Shown here: positions 44,809 through 53,665 of the stretch, piece by piece
How the letters are laid out: each line of letters opens with the position of its first letter
Numbering within the stretch: position 1 is the first letter of the stretch
Notes under the pieces: model-generated
Told to the model about the DNA's origin: nothing
What the model saw: the letters and a program-made list of their open reading frames with translations, nothing else
Databases searched by the model: none
Made by a program: the position numbers and the translations under genes
NCBI GenBank assembly: GCA_964475985.1
Contig: CAYYYP010000007.1
Coordinates: 1-64,000 of the forward strand
Reading direction: 5' to 3'
DNA: 64,000 nt
Source of the DNA: CAYYYP01 sp964475985
GTDB lineage: Bacteria > Bdellovibrionota > UBA1018 > CAYHWW01

Positions 44809-45981
44809 ATGGAGCCAGGTTTTCTCACTTCTGAATTTGACTACCCGCTGTCAAACGATCGCATCGCCGTGACTCCCGCGGTACCTCGAGATCATTCGCA
44901 ACTTTTAGTCCTTACGGCGAGCGGCCGTGTAGGCGACTTCGGTGAAAAGTTTGAAATTCAAAAAAGAAAATTTTTTGAGATCGCAGATTTTTTTAACCCC
45001 GGTGATTTGGTGGTGATCAATAACGCTAAGGTTTTACCCGTACGTTTGCGGGGTTTTCGTGTTGATGAAAAAACGCGATCTAAGGCTGGCGCAGTGGAAG
45101 CCGTTTTACTGACGCCCGAAACGTTGGCGCCGGAGGCGGAGAGTTGCGTTTGGAATGCATTTCTTCATCTTTCGGCGAAACTTCGGCCTGGGCTGAAATT
45201 CATTTTTGAACCAGGCCTCCATGCAGAATGCCTCTCCACCTCAGAGGAGCGTTTACAAAACCAAGGGGAAATCAGACTTAAGTTCGAAATGAGTTATGCG
45301 AAAATGGTGGAGTGGTTGGGCCAGCATGGTTCCGTGCCGCTTCCGCATTATATTGAGGAAAACCAAACCCCCAACCAGGCGAAGGACCGGGAACAAGTTT
45401 TAACTCAGTACCAAACAGTTTTTGCTTCCAAAATAGGCTCTGCGGCAGCCCCGACGGCGGGTTTTCATTTCACGCCAGAGTTAATGGGTAGGCTCCAGGC
45501 CAAGGGAGTTTCCTTTGCGGAACTGACTTTACACGTAGGAATCGGAACGTTTCGTCCCATTAAAACGAAAACGCTGTCTGAGCATTTCATGCATGAGGAA
45601 ACTTTTGAGGTAAGTCCGGAGCTCCGGGAGAAAATTCTGGAAACTAAAAAGCGCCAGGGCCGTGTTGTAGCCGTTGGAACTACGGTTACCCGTAGTCTAG
45701 AGAGTTGGTATTCGTTGACCCAAGGAAGTCTGGACCCAGGTACTTTTAAGACCAACCTCTTCATCAATCCAGGCTTTCGATTCCAAATGATTGATGACCT
45801 CATCACTAACTTTCATTTGCCGCAGTCAACTTTGCTGGTGCTTGTCTCGGCCGCCATGGGAAACAGAGACGATCCTAAAGTTGGAATCGCACGTATGAAG
45901 GAAGCGTATGCGTTTGCCATGGACAATGGTTTTCGTTTTTATAGTTTTGGGGACGCAATGCTCTTAAGAGGAAAAAATTAA
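44809..45981 (+). CDS. queA: S-adenosylmethionine:tRNA ribosyltransferase-isomerase
   Basis: A 390-residue enzyme of queuosine synthesis, transferring the ribose part of SAM onto 7-aminomethyl-7-deazaguanine in tRNA. The N-terminus SEFDYPLSNDRIAVTP is the family start. The active-site region contains SAAPTAGFHFT and LHVGIGTFRPIK, and the end contains NLFINPGFRF and NFHLPQSTLLVLVSA. Two insertions of about 15-20 residues (around 88-115 and 137-150) make it longer than the usual 340-360. tgt, the other queuosine gene of this window, is at 53666. The stop is one base from the next gene. Confidence 0.96.
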   Translation: MEPGFLTSEFDYPLSNDRIAVTPAVPRDHSQLLVLTASGRVGDFGEKFEIQKRKFFEIADFFNPGDLVVINNAKVLPVRLRGFRVDEKTRSKAGAVEAVLLTPETLAPEAESCVWNAFLHLSAKLRPGLKFIFEPGLHAECLSTSEERLQNQGEIRLKFEMSYAKMVEWLGQHGSVPLPHYIEENQTPNQAKDREQVLTQYQTVFASKIGSAAAPTAGFHFTPELMGRLQAKGVSFAELTLHVGIGTFRPIKTKTLSEHFMHEETFEVSPELREKILETKKRQGRVVAVGTTVTRSLESWYSLTQGSLDPGTFKTNLFINPGFRFQMIDDLITNFHLPQSTLLVLVSAAMGNRDDPKVGIARMKEAYAFAMDNGFRFYSFGDAMLLRGKN

Positions 45982-45982
45982 T

Positions 45983-46645
45983 ATGCTGCTCGTTCGTAAA
46001 ACCATCGTGGTGGGTCCGTTTCAATGCAATTGTTCTATTCTATTGGACTCGGTTTCTAAAGAGGCGGGGCTCATCGACGCCGGGGATGATTTTGCCACCA
46101 TCAAAAAAGATTTGCTTACGGAAGGGTACACTGTGAAGTGGTCCTTTCACACCCACGCTCACCTTGATCATATCGGTGCGGTGACGGATTTGAAACGAGC
46201 GCTTCCATCAACTAAAATTCTGCTTCATCGAGACGATGCCTGGCTCTACGAAAATTTGCCGATGCAGGGCCAGATGTTTGGCATTTCCTACGAAAGACCG
46301 CCTACGCCCGATGAGTTTTTGGAAGAAGGGCATGGTTTGACTTTAGGTGCGCACAAACTCCGAGTGATTCACACGCCCGGTCACTCTCCGGGCGGAGTGT
46401 GTTTGCATTCGGATTCTTCTGATAGCTTTGAAAAACCTTTTTTGTTTTCCGGTGACACGCTTTTTCGGGAATCCATTGGACGCACGGACCTTTGGGGCGC
46501 CGACGGAAAACGGCTGACCCAAAGCATTCAGAAAAAACTATTCACATTAGATGAAATAACGGAAGTTTTACCGGGACATGGCCCCCTTACGACAATAGGG
46601 CATGAGCTGAGGCAAAATCCGTTTGTGGGCCATGGGAGCCGCTAG
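45983..46645 (+). CDS. Metallo-beta-lactamase-fold hydrolase, GloB/YcbL-like
   Basis: A 220-residue protein. The metal site is HTHAHLDHIGAV, with additional ligands in HTPGHSPGGVCLH, FSGDTLFRESIGRTD and LPGHGPLT. The order and spacing match small glyoxalase II-like hydrolases (YcbL type) that hydrolyse thioesters; the substrate here is not known. FQCNCSILLDS at the start is the usual first strand. The ATG lies one base after queA, so it is probably in the same transcript. A terminator hairpin follows. Confidence 0.9.
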   Translation: MLLVRKTIVVGPFQCNCSILLDSVSKEAGLIDAGDDFATIKKDLLTEGYTVKWSFHTHAHLDHIGAVTDLKRALPSTKILLHRDDAWLYENLPMQGQMFGISYERPPTPDEFLEEGHGLTLGAHKLRVIHTPGHSPGGVCLHSDSSDSFEKPFLFSGDTLFRESIGRTDLWGADGKRLTQSIQKKLFTLDEITEVLPGHGPLTTIGHELRQNPFVGHGSR

Positions 46646-46709
46646 GCCGAGCCCAAGCGGACCACGTGGCGGGCATTCCATCGTGTCTTTTTTAAGATTT
46701 GTGGTAAAG

Positions 46710-46735
46710 ACCGTTCATAAAATAGGACGGTTTTT
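46710..46735 (+). terminator. Terminator-like hairpin before the gene at 46739
   Basis: ACCGTTC/GGACGGT, seven pairs with one G-U, 8-base loop, followed by TTTTT. It can end the queA/hydrolase transcript. It touches the start of the following gene, leaving no room for a promoter between them. Confidence 0.7.
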
Positions 46736-46738
46736 GCG

Positions 46739-48463
46739 GTGTTTTTATTCTTCTTTTTATTTCTATCATTGGCCGGAGCGTTTACCGGCGTTTCCTCTTT
46801 TGGTATTGTCACGGGTGAAACCATCGGCAGCGCGCAGGATGATGACGACAATCGTCTCCGCACCCCGCTCTATGGTCTTATGCGATCAGTGTCTACCGAC
46901 GATAATGCATTACGGTTGTCGCTCTTAGACTTTGTGTCGGAAGATCAACGCGGACCGACTTTGGGGGTTCCCTTTATTGGGCTCTTTAATCAACCTACCT
47001 TGGCCGATCGAGGTAGCTTATATCTTCGCGAGATTCCGTTTCATTGGATTCTACCATCCCAAGTTTTACCGGTGAAAGATTTAGAAATTGAAGAATCCGT
47101 AGTGATGCGAGGACCTAATTTGTTCTACGATCTGACGCTCATTCTTTTGAGGTTTCAGGACGGAACTACCGGGGCAATTAGTTCTCCCGGTGGATACGCA
47201 TCGCTCGATGGTTATTTTGAGCACAATCTCCATAAAAAAATTATTGCGAATACCATCATCGTAAGGAAGAAAGCCGTGGGTTTGCTCAGTGTACCCGGAA
47301 CAAATGGTTATCCTAGCGGCGCCATCGTGATTTTTGAAGGGGGCGAAATGGAGCGGCACTTTTCTCCTTCCGAATCCGGGGGGTTTATGTCCGCGCAAGC
47401 TTGGCCACCGCAGAATGAAGAATGGTACGAGAAGCATCGTGCAGTGGGAAGAATCATTAAGGCGCACTTGGACCGGGAGGGTAACCTTTTTATATTGACT
47501 GAATTTTTTAGGCTCCTTCGATTTCGGTGGCATAATCTCTCAGCCGCTCCGGAGCTAATCGGTTCTACCGATATCGATTACCGAATTTTTGATTATCTCG
47601 ACCAGCGCCATAGAGATCGAGACCGGATCGACACGGTATTTGATATGGTTTCCTCCCAAGGGAAGTTGCTTGTTTTATTTAAAAAGCTGCAAACTAATCC
47701 GGCGCCAACCTTTAGTGAGCAGATTGCCTTAACTAAATTAGTTGAATTTGATTACCGGGGCCCACCTGGCCCAAACCACTTCAGGGTCGCCGAGTATACA
47801 ACGCTTCTCACTCATGAAGGGTATCGTCCTAGCATAGTTCAGTTCGGTCCCCATGAGGATGTCGCCTGGGTTCTGGCCGGTTCAACGCTTCATTTTGTGC
47901 ATCTCTCATCTGAGGCAAGCGGCACTGACCTCGAATGGATGATTTTAGATCGACAGCGTTTGAATGGGTTAGGCTTTGACGTACCTCGCGGCACTACGTT
48001 TTCAGTCGGTTCTTTTGCCCCCGTACCCGCCACTCCCTTTGAATTGGCTTTGAAACGCATTCAAGCAGAATTTGTTCGTGAAAAAAATACGCTCGTTGCC
48101 GCAGGTTTTCCGGAATTGCCATTGCGCCCAACGCGGCAGGGCTTCACTGGATGGCTTGAGTCTTCAACGAACTTCAAATATCGCGTTTATGATTTCTACC
48201 GAAAACTCCCGGATCTACCCGGGCAGTCGAGACATGAATTTATCCCTGAATTTGTAACGGCCTTGCAGTCGGCGGGTTTTCGTTTGAATTCCTTCAGCCT
48301 GCTTCCGCTGAATGAAGTTGCGGGCCAGGCGGCCTTTGATCCGGCAGTGCTCCTTCGACTTTTTACAAAGGCGGAAATGTTTCAGCAGCTGCATAAAAAC
48401 GATGCGACGCCGGGTGAGTGCGAGGACTTACTGCAGACGGTCACCTACGTTGTATTTGAATAA
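46739..48463 (+). CDS. Exported protein, function unknown
   Basis: A 574-residue protein from GTG 46739 with a signal peptide (FLFFFLFLSLAGAFTGVSS). The mature chain alternates short strands with aromatic and Gly residues (LFVLTEFFRLLRFRW-like segments, WVLAGSTLHFVHL), which suggests a beta-propeller-like fold. The C-terminal 150 residues are more helical and contain FELALKRIQAEFVREKN and one CEDLLQTVTYVVFE end. I recognise no family. The start is close to the preceding hairpin, so either it is expressed by readthrough or the true start lies further downstream. Confidence 0.65.
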   Translation: MFLFFFLFLSLAGAFTGVSSFGIVTGETIGSAQDDDDNRLRTPLYGLMRSVSTDDNALRLSLLDFVSEDQRGPTLGVPFIGLFNQPTLADRGSLYLREIPFHWILPSQVLPVKDLEIEESVVMRGPNLFYDLTLILLRFQDGTTGAISSPGGYASLDGYFEHNLHKKIIANTIIVRKKAVGLLSVPGTNGYPSGAIVIFEGGEMERHFSPSESGGFMSAQAWPPQNEEWYEKHRAVGRIIKAHLDREGNLFILTEFFRLLRFRWHNLSAAPELIGSTDIDYRIFDYLDQRHRDRDRIDTVFDMVSSQGKLLVLFKKLQTNPAPTFSEQIALTKLVEFDYRGPPGPNHFRVAEYTTLLTHEGYRPSIVQFGPHEDVAWVLAGSTLHFVHLSSEASGTDLEWMILDRQRLNGLGFDVPRGTTFSVGSFAPVPATPFELALKRIQAEFVREKNTLVAAGFPELPLRPTRQGFTGWLESSTNFKYRVYDFYRKLPDLPGQSRHEFIPEFVTALQSAGFRLNSFSLLPLNEVAGQAAFDPAVLLRLFTKAEMFQQLHKNDATPGECEDLLQTVTYVVFE

Positions 48464-48492
48464 ATATGAAAAAATGGCGCAGCAGTTTGGGT

Positions 48493-49686
48493 CTAACCCA
48501 ATAGCTTTTCGCAAATTCTTTGGGTAGCGCTCACCACATCCCGCGCATCATCTTCGTTCATGGCGATCCCCAAGGGTAAAGAAACCGTAGATTTCCCAAA
48601 GGCCCTGGCCACACGAAAGTCTTCATCTTTTGCACGAATTTGTTTGTCGGTCAGAAATTTTTCAAACAGCGGAAAATCCACCAAAGAAATATAATGCACA
48701 CCTACGCCAATTTTTTCCTCGGCAAAACCGTTTAGGAATTTGTCACGAAATTCCGGTGGAGTTTGAAGCTGGTAGAGGTGGAGGGCGTGGACTTCCTGCT
48801 TTTCCTGAGCCGAGGTTTGATTTGGCACCTGGGGAATTTTTAGGGGGAAACGCTCCGCAAGTTTTGAGAATCCTTCATGGTAGATGGCCCAAATTTTTTT
48901 CCGATGCTCCCGGTTTTTATCAATCCGTTTTAACTGATGAAGCCCCAGGGCTGCCGCAAGATCGGGCATATTATATTTGAAACCAAAGTGTTCAAACTCG
49001 TAATGTTGATAACCACTGGCGGAAAACCTACGGTGCGCATCCTTAGACATGCCGTGGAGGGAAAGCTTACGGGCTTCTTCCGCAAATTTAGCATCGTTGG
49101 TGGCGAGCATTCCGCCTTCCCCGGTAGAAACGTTTTTATTCGCGTAAAAACTAAAACAGCCGGAAATGCCAAACGTGCCCGAATGTTTTCCTTTAAGGCT
49201 AGTCTCAATGCTGTGGGCGCAATCCTCAATCAGGGCGATTTTTTGCTCACTGCAGATTTCCAGCAATTCTTTTACGGGCCCCAATTTCCCGGCAAAGTGC
49301 ACCACCACCACGGCTTTCGTACGAGCAGTAATGGCATTTTTTACCTGTAACGGGTCAATGCAAAGGGTATCTTCCAACACATCAACAAAAACGGGGCGGC
49401 CGCCCGCATGCACCACGGCATTTGCGGTGGCGCCGAAGGTAAGGGCCGGGACAATCACTTCGTCGCCTGGGTTTAAATGAAGGCCTGCGTAGGAAAGATG
49501 CAGTGCCGCAGTGCAGGAGTTCACGGCCACGCAATGTTTTACGCCCAGGTATTCCGCGAATTCCTTTTCAAACCGGGAGGCCCTGGGGCCAGTGCCGACC
49601 CAACCGCCGCGAAGGCATTCTAGGATTTCATTCATTTCATCTTCTTCAAAGCGGGGAGCACTGAAGACTAAGAAGTTTTTGCGCAT
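48493..49686 (-). CDS. DegT/DnrJ/EryC1/StrS aminotransferase
   Basis: A 397-residue PLP enzyme from ATG 49686 (MRKNFLVFSAPRF), preceded by AAGGGAT; a GTG at 49713 is less likely. It has the family CVAVNSCTAALHLSYAGL region, the DCAHSIETSLKG motif and FYANKNVSTGEGGMLAT, where the Lys of ANKN forms the PLP Schiff base. Such enzymes transaminate keto-sugar nucleotides, usually for LPS or capsule sugars. Which sugar it uses cannot be read. It is divergent from two glycosyltransferases, which supports a surface-glycan role. Confidence 0.92.
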   Translation of the reverse strand: MRKNFLVFSAPRFEEDEMNEILECLRGGWVGTGPRASRFEKEFAEYLGVKHCVAVNSCTAALHLSYAGLHLNPGDEVIVPALTFGATANAVVHAGGRPVFVDVLEDTLCIDPLQVKNAITARTKAVVVVHFAGKLGPVKELLEICSEQKIALIEDCAHSIETSLKGKHSGTFGISGCFSFYANKNVSTGEGGMLATNDAKFAEEARKLSLHGMSKDAHRRFSASGYQHYEFEHFGFKYNMPDLAAALGLHQLKRIDKNREHRKKIWAIYHEGFSKLAERFPLKIPQVPNQTSAQEKQEVHALHLYQLQTPPEFRDKFLNGFAEEKIGVGVHYISLVDFPLFEKFLTDKQIRAKDEDFRVARAFGKSTVSLPLGIAMNEDDARDVVSATQRICEKLLG

Positions 49687-49771
49687 GAAATGGATTATCC
49701 CTTCGTAGGGCACATCTTATTCTGGGAGGAATTTTTAGGCAAGGAAGGAGAATCTTAGGTACGGTAGGTCT

Positions 49772-50683
49772 ATGTCCCTTCCCTCTGAAAAACTAAATGG
49801 TGCGCCATTGCTAACCGCCTGCGTGATTGTGCTCAACGAAGAACAAAACATCCTTCGCTGCCTAGAAAGCTTGAGATTTGCCGATGAAATCGTGGTCGTA
49901 GATGGGGGAAGTACGGACGCCACGGCGTTGCGTGTACGAGATTTTGAAAAACAAAATGGAAAACTCAAAATGGATGCGCTTTGCTTTCAGGGTTTTGCCC
50001 AAAGTCGCAATCATGCTCTGGGGCTTGCGACGGGGAAGTGGGTATTTTTTTTAGATGCCGATGAAGAAGTCACTTTGGACCTTGGGCGCAGGCTTAAAAA
50101 CATTTCAAGGGAAGATCCCAAACTTCATCCCCGGGGTTATTCCATCAAGCGAGAGGAATTTTTTTTAGGTCAGAAATTAAATCATGGTCCTGGCAATCCA
50201 TCCCATCAATGGCGCTTTTTCCAGCGCGAAGGTGTGCATTTCAAGGGTGAGGTTCATGAATATCCGGTATTTGAAGGGCCCGTGGGTAAAATTGAGGAAA
50301 GTATTCTACATTGGCCGCATCTTTCCATTGAGCGTTTCTTGAACAAGATGAATCGCTACACCACACTTGAAGCCCTCGATCGGTTTAGTCAGGGGCAACG
50401 GACGTCACTTCTGCACGCTTTGTTTACCTTCATTTCCACTTTTTTAAAAAACGGAATCCGGTACCGAGGTTTTTGGAATGGAAAAGTAGGGGTGGTGCTG
50501 GTGATTTTAGAAAGTTTTTCACGCACCGTCCGGCACCTTAAGCTTTGGTTGCTTTGGCAGGTTCACGACGGAAAAATTCAGTACGACCCATGGCTCGGGC
50601 AAAAATTAAAACTGCCGGAACCTGGGCAGAAAACGGCCGCCGCATTAGCCGAAATTGAAAAACCTGAGTGGAAAGCGCCCTAG
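49772..50683 (+). CDS. Glycosyltransferase family 2, WaaE/KdtX-like
   Basis: A 303-residue GT-A enzyme. ACVIVLNEEQNILRCLESL and ADEIVVVDGGSTDAT are the nucleotide-sugar part, and FFLDADEEV supplies the DxD-type metal site. The C-terminal half (FQREGVHFKGEVHEYPVFEG, then LHWPHLSIERFLNKMNRYT) is the signature of lipopolysaccharide core glucosyltransferases of the WaaE/KdtX group. No transmembrane segment is evident beyond an amphipathic stretch. It starts a three-gene run with the next glycosyltransferase and the uracil-DNA glycosylase. Confidence 0.9.
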   Translation: MSLPSEKLNGAPLLTACVIVLNEEQNILRCLESLRFADEIVVVDGGSTDATALRVRDFEKQNGKLKMDALCFQGFAQSRNHALGLATGKWVFFLDADEEVTLDLGRRLKNISREDPKLHPRGYSIKREEFFLGQKLNHGPGNPSHQWRFFQREGVHFKGEVHEYPVFEGPVGKIEESILHWPHLSIERFLNKMNRYTTLEALDRFSQGQRTSLLHALFTFISTFLKNGIRYRGFWNGKVGVVLVILESFSRTVRHLKLWLLWQVHDGKIQYDPWLGQKLKLPEPGQKTAAALAEIEKPEWKAP

Positions 50684-50686
50684 TCC

Positions 50687-51877
50687 ATGGCAAGCGCTAA
50701 CCCCTCCCAAAAAAAACATGTGTTACACGCTTGTTCTTCCGAAAGCTTTTCGGGACTTGAGCGTTACGTATTAGATGTTGCGCAAAACCAAGCTGGCGCT
50801 GCGGCACTTTTTTGCCGCAAAGACTCTAAACTTTTTGCGGAGGCGCAAATTCGGGGAATTTCCACCCGTACTATCCCACGGGCAAGCAGGTTAGGTCTTC
50901 GTTTGTGGCATAGGATTAGGCTTATTTTGCGAAATGAAAGTCCTCCGTTTGATTTGCTTCACCTTCACCACTCAGGGGAGTTGCGTATTTTTGCACCGGT
51001 CCTTCAGTGGGTACGAGGTGCACCCAAGGTGATTTTGCAGTTCCATCTTTGGACGAATCACAAAAAACAAAACCCCTACCACGCATGGCTTTACTCCTTC
51101 GTAAGTGAAGTGTGGTGCTCAACGGAGCAGGCCAAAACCCAGCTTGAAAAATTACTTCCGAAAGGCACCTTCATTCGGGTAATTCCCTATGGCCGTCCCA
51201 CTCAGAAGCTAGTGAGTATTCGGGAAAATAAACCTGCGCTGCGAACAAAATATCGCGAAGAGCTAGGCCTAGCTGCGGATGCCAAAATCATAATTACCGC
51301 TGCACGATTTGAGGAGATCAAAGGTATTCACGAATTGGTGGATGGGTTCTTTCAGGCAAATCTTCCGCCCGAGTGGAATTTGGTACTGATTGGAGAGCCA
51401 TCGCCCGAAGATGCGTCAGCCCAGGAAAGTTTTAATCGTTTACTTCATAAACTTGAATGCATGGGTGCCTCGGACCCAGATCGTAGGCGTAGGGTACATA
51501 TTTCACCGCCTTGCGATCAGGTGGAGTTGTGGCAAAGAATGTGCGGCAGCGACGTTTACGCCCTTCCTAGTTATGAAGAGTGTTTTTCTCTGGCTCTCAT
51601 CGACGCCGTACTTTTGGGCCTTCCTGCCCTAGGCACCCAGAGCGGAGGTACTCCTTCATTATTACAGGAGGGCAAGGATGGAATAAGTATCGGTGAACTC
51701 GTGACACCGCGGGATTTCCAGGCCCTTAGTGCGGGCCTTCGGCGACTCGTGGATAGTTTTGAAAAAAAGAAAATCGCGTTGAACGCGGTCTTACCTCAGC
51801 TTGAGAAAAAATATGCGCAAACCACAGTGGCAGAACAAATTATAAATATTTATGACGAAGTCGGTGGAACAAAATGA
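50687..51877 (+). CDS. Glycosyltransferase family 4
   Basis: A 396-residue GT-B enzyme. The acceptor half shows LHLHHSGELRIF and VILQFHLWTNHK. The donor half begins at RVIPYGRP and contains IIITAARFEEIKGIHELVDG and YALPSYEECFSLALIDAVLLG, the GT4 EX7E motif (E in EECFSLALIDA). The donor sugar is unknown. It begins three bases after the WaaE-like gene and overlaps the next gene by four bases (ATGA). Confidence 0.88.
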   Translation: MASANPSQKKHVLHACSSESFSGLERYVLDVAQNQAGAAALFCRKDSKLFAEAQIRGISTRTIPRASRLGLRLWHRIRLILRNESPPFDLLHLHHSGELRIFAPVLQWVRGAPKVILQFHLWTNHKKQNPYHAWLYSFVSEVWCSTEQAKTQLEKLLPKGTFIRVIPYGRPTQKLVSIRENKPALRTKYREELGLAADAKIIITAARFEEIKGIHELVDGFFQANLPPEWNLVLIGEPSPEDASAQESFNRLLHKLECMGASDPDRRRRVHISPPCDQVELWQRMCGSDVYALPSYEECFSLALIDAVLLGLPALGTQSGGTPSLLQEGKDGISIGELVTPRDFQALSAGLRRLVDSFEKKKIALNAVLPQLEKKYAQTTVAEQIINIYDEVGGTK

Positions 51878-52635
51878 ATCCGGAAAATTTAAAGGAAGAA
51901 TATCTTAAATTAACCTTGGGTTCCTCCCATGGCAGTGATTGGACTCATAAATTGTCGGCGCGGTGGTGGTCTGTGGGTTCTGGGTCTGAGTTTTTGGCCG
52001 AAACCGTTCCGTTCGTGGAGTCCGTAGCCGTAGCGCAAATTCCTCGGGACGATGACCACACTCAGAAATTGCGTGAACTTCGGGAAGAAATTGGAGATTG
52101 CCAACGTTGCCCGTTAAGTCAGACACGCACAAATATTGTTTACGGTGAAGGTAATCCCGATACTAAACTTATGTTCGTAGGGGAGGGCCCGGGCGAGAAC
52201 GAGGACCTTCAAGGACGTCCTTTTGTTGGTAAAGCGGGAGAGCTCCTCGACCGGATGATTCAAGCCATGGGTTTTGCAAGGCAAGATATTTACATCGCCA
52301 ATGTAGTAAAGTGCCGTCCCCCTCAGAACCGGACGCCTGAGCCAGCTGAGATGGCCGAATGTAAACCATTTTTATTAAAGCAAATAGAAATCATTCGCCC
52401 GAAAATTATAGTGGTGCTGGGAGCTACGGCCCTTCGTGCGTTGCTTGGTGAGACCCAGCGCATTACGCAAGCTCGCGGGAAATGGCAGTGGCTTTGGTCC
52501 TCCTTGCCCCCAAATTCCGAGGAAAATATTGCGGTCATGCCCACTTTCCATCCGGCATTCCTTCTGCGAAATCCCGCGGCGAAAAAAGAAGTGTGGGTAG
52601 ATCTTCAGGAAGTCATGAAAAAATTGAACAACTAA
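51874..52635 (+). CDS. Uracil-DNA glycosylase, family 4
   Basis: A 253-residue enzyme removing uracil from DNA. CQRCPL, with KCRPPQNRTP and AECKPFL, provides the four cysteines of the family 4 Fe-S cluster. VGEGPGENEDLQGRPFVGKA is the active-site loop, and PTFHPAFLLRNP is the conserved C-terminal His loop. The N-terminal 75 residues are an extra, poorly conserved region seen in many bacterial homologues. It overlaps the upstream glycosyltransferase gene by four bases and the stop of the convergent lspA by two bases. Confidence 0.95.
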   Translation: MNPENLKEEYLKLTLGSSHGSDWTHKLSARWWSVGSGSEFLAETVPFVESVAVAQIPRDDDHTQKLRELREEIGDCQRCPLSQTRTNIVYGEGNPDTKLMFVGEGPGENEDLQGRPFVGKAGELLDRMIQAMGFARQDIYIANVVKCRPPQNRTPEPAEMAECKPFLLKQIEIIRPKIIVVLGATALRALLGETQRITQARGKWQWLWSSLPPNSEENIAVMPTFHPAFLLRNPAAKKEVWVDLQEVMKKLNN

Positions 52636-53597
52636 GACGGATTCTTGGGTCCGGCTAAATCTTTTGCAAGTTCCGCGAGGATGGCAATTTCTTCCTGGAA
52701 CTCATCATGGTTACGTAGTTTAAACGGCACGGAGGTGTCATTTTTTTGCAGGCTTTTCATGTAGCGCTGTAAGCCCACTAAGGGACCTGCCATTCGATGG
52801 GACTGCAAAATATTGAAGTAGGTCGTAAGCAGCAGAAATGAAAATGTAAGCGCTACGCACACGATTACAAACGGAGCTAGCAATTGCGCGCGGAACATTT
52901 CGGCAGAAATCCCAAGTTCTGGAACGGCCACCCGAAAAAAGAAGAAGCAGATGAACATCGCGAATGTGAGGATCATGGCTTGCATTTTGAGTTGTGTAGC
53001 CACAAACCGTTTCTGAAATTTGGGGCGAATCCAAACCACGTTGCGGCGGTTGGATAAGGGCAGGATCCAATCGAGGAATTCCCGAAAACTTACGGCAATC
53101 CCAATGAGGGCTACCCAAAGAAAAATATCGGCAAGGTTGAACACATACTTATGAAAAAATGGAAGTGAGAGTTGGATGAAATCCACGATCCCTTCGTGCA
53201 GGAAAATCCTGTCCCAGAGATTGCCGCAAATCGCGCCAAATCCAATGGAAAGTGCAATCTGGAAGTGACGTTGGTCTTTCGTTAAAAACCGACTCCAAAT
53301 GAAATAAGCGAGAATAATGAAGAGGCCAATGCAACCCATGGCAAAGGTACGAGAACCTTCTTGGGATTCCGAGAGAAGTCCAAATATGATTCCCGGATTG
53401 CGAATCAGTTTAAAACTTAAAAACGAAGTGGAAATGTTTTCGGTTGAGAAATCTCTTACGGTGAGGGTCTGTAAGGCCATATCTTTGGAGACTCGGTCCA
53501 CAAGCCACACCCCCAGGGCAGGCGCCCATCTGGTGACCCCGTTTGAACGTAGAATTTTCTCATAGCCCTTCAAAAGGGGGTTTTGTTGCTTCGTCAT
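52632..53597 (-). CDS. lspA: Signal peptidase II fused to a membrane/HAMP-like module
   Basis: A 321-residue protein. Residues 1-185 are signal peptidase II: LVDRVSKD, the NPGIIFG motif, ICGNLWDR, GIVDFIQL and VFNLADIF, which hold both catalytic aspartates (VDF and NLAD). This enzyme removes lipoprotein signal peptides, needed for the many lipoproteins here. Instead of ending, the protein continues through RRNVVWIRPKFQKRF, two more membrane segments (about 205-225 and 240-265) and SHRMAGPLVGLQRYMKSL, then RNHDEFQEEIAILAEL. That second half resembles small stand-alone deltaproteobacterial HAMP-like proteins (SHRIAGPL signature). There is no stop or frameshift between them. Confidence 0.9.
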   Translation of the reverse strand: MTKQQNPLLKGYEKILRSNGVTRWAPALGVWLVDRVSKDMALQTLTVRDFSTENISTSFLSFKLIRNPGIIFGLLSESQEGSRTFAMGCIGLFIILAYFIWSRFLTKDQRHFQIALSIGFGAICGNLWDRIFLHEGIVDFIQLSLPFFHKYVFNLADIFLWVALIGIAVSFREFLDWILPLSNRRNVVWIRPKFQKRFVATQLKMQAMILTFAMFICFFFFRVAVPELGISAEMFRAQLLAPFVIVCVALTFSFLLLTTYFNILQSHRMAGPLVGLQRYMKSLQKNDTSVPFKLRNHDEFQEEIAILAELAKDLAGPKNPS

Positions 53598-53665
53598 GTA
53601 TCCTAGTATCTTTCATTCTTGAAAAAAAACCAAATCAAGCGGAAGTCATCCCTAAAGGCGGTTCC

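Noticed and set aside
52632..53597. LspA-HAMP fusion as two genes split by a missed stop
   Set aside because: The frame is continuous with normal residues through the junction and no ribosome site or start-like sequence was seen there; kept as a fusion pending read support.
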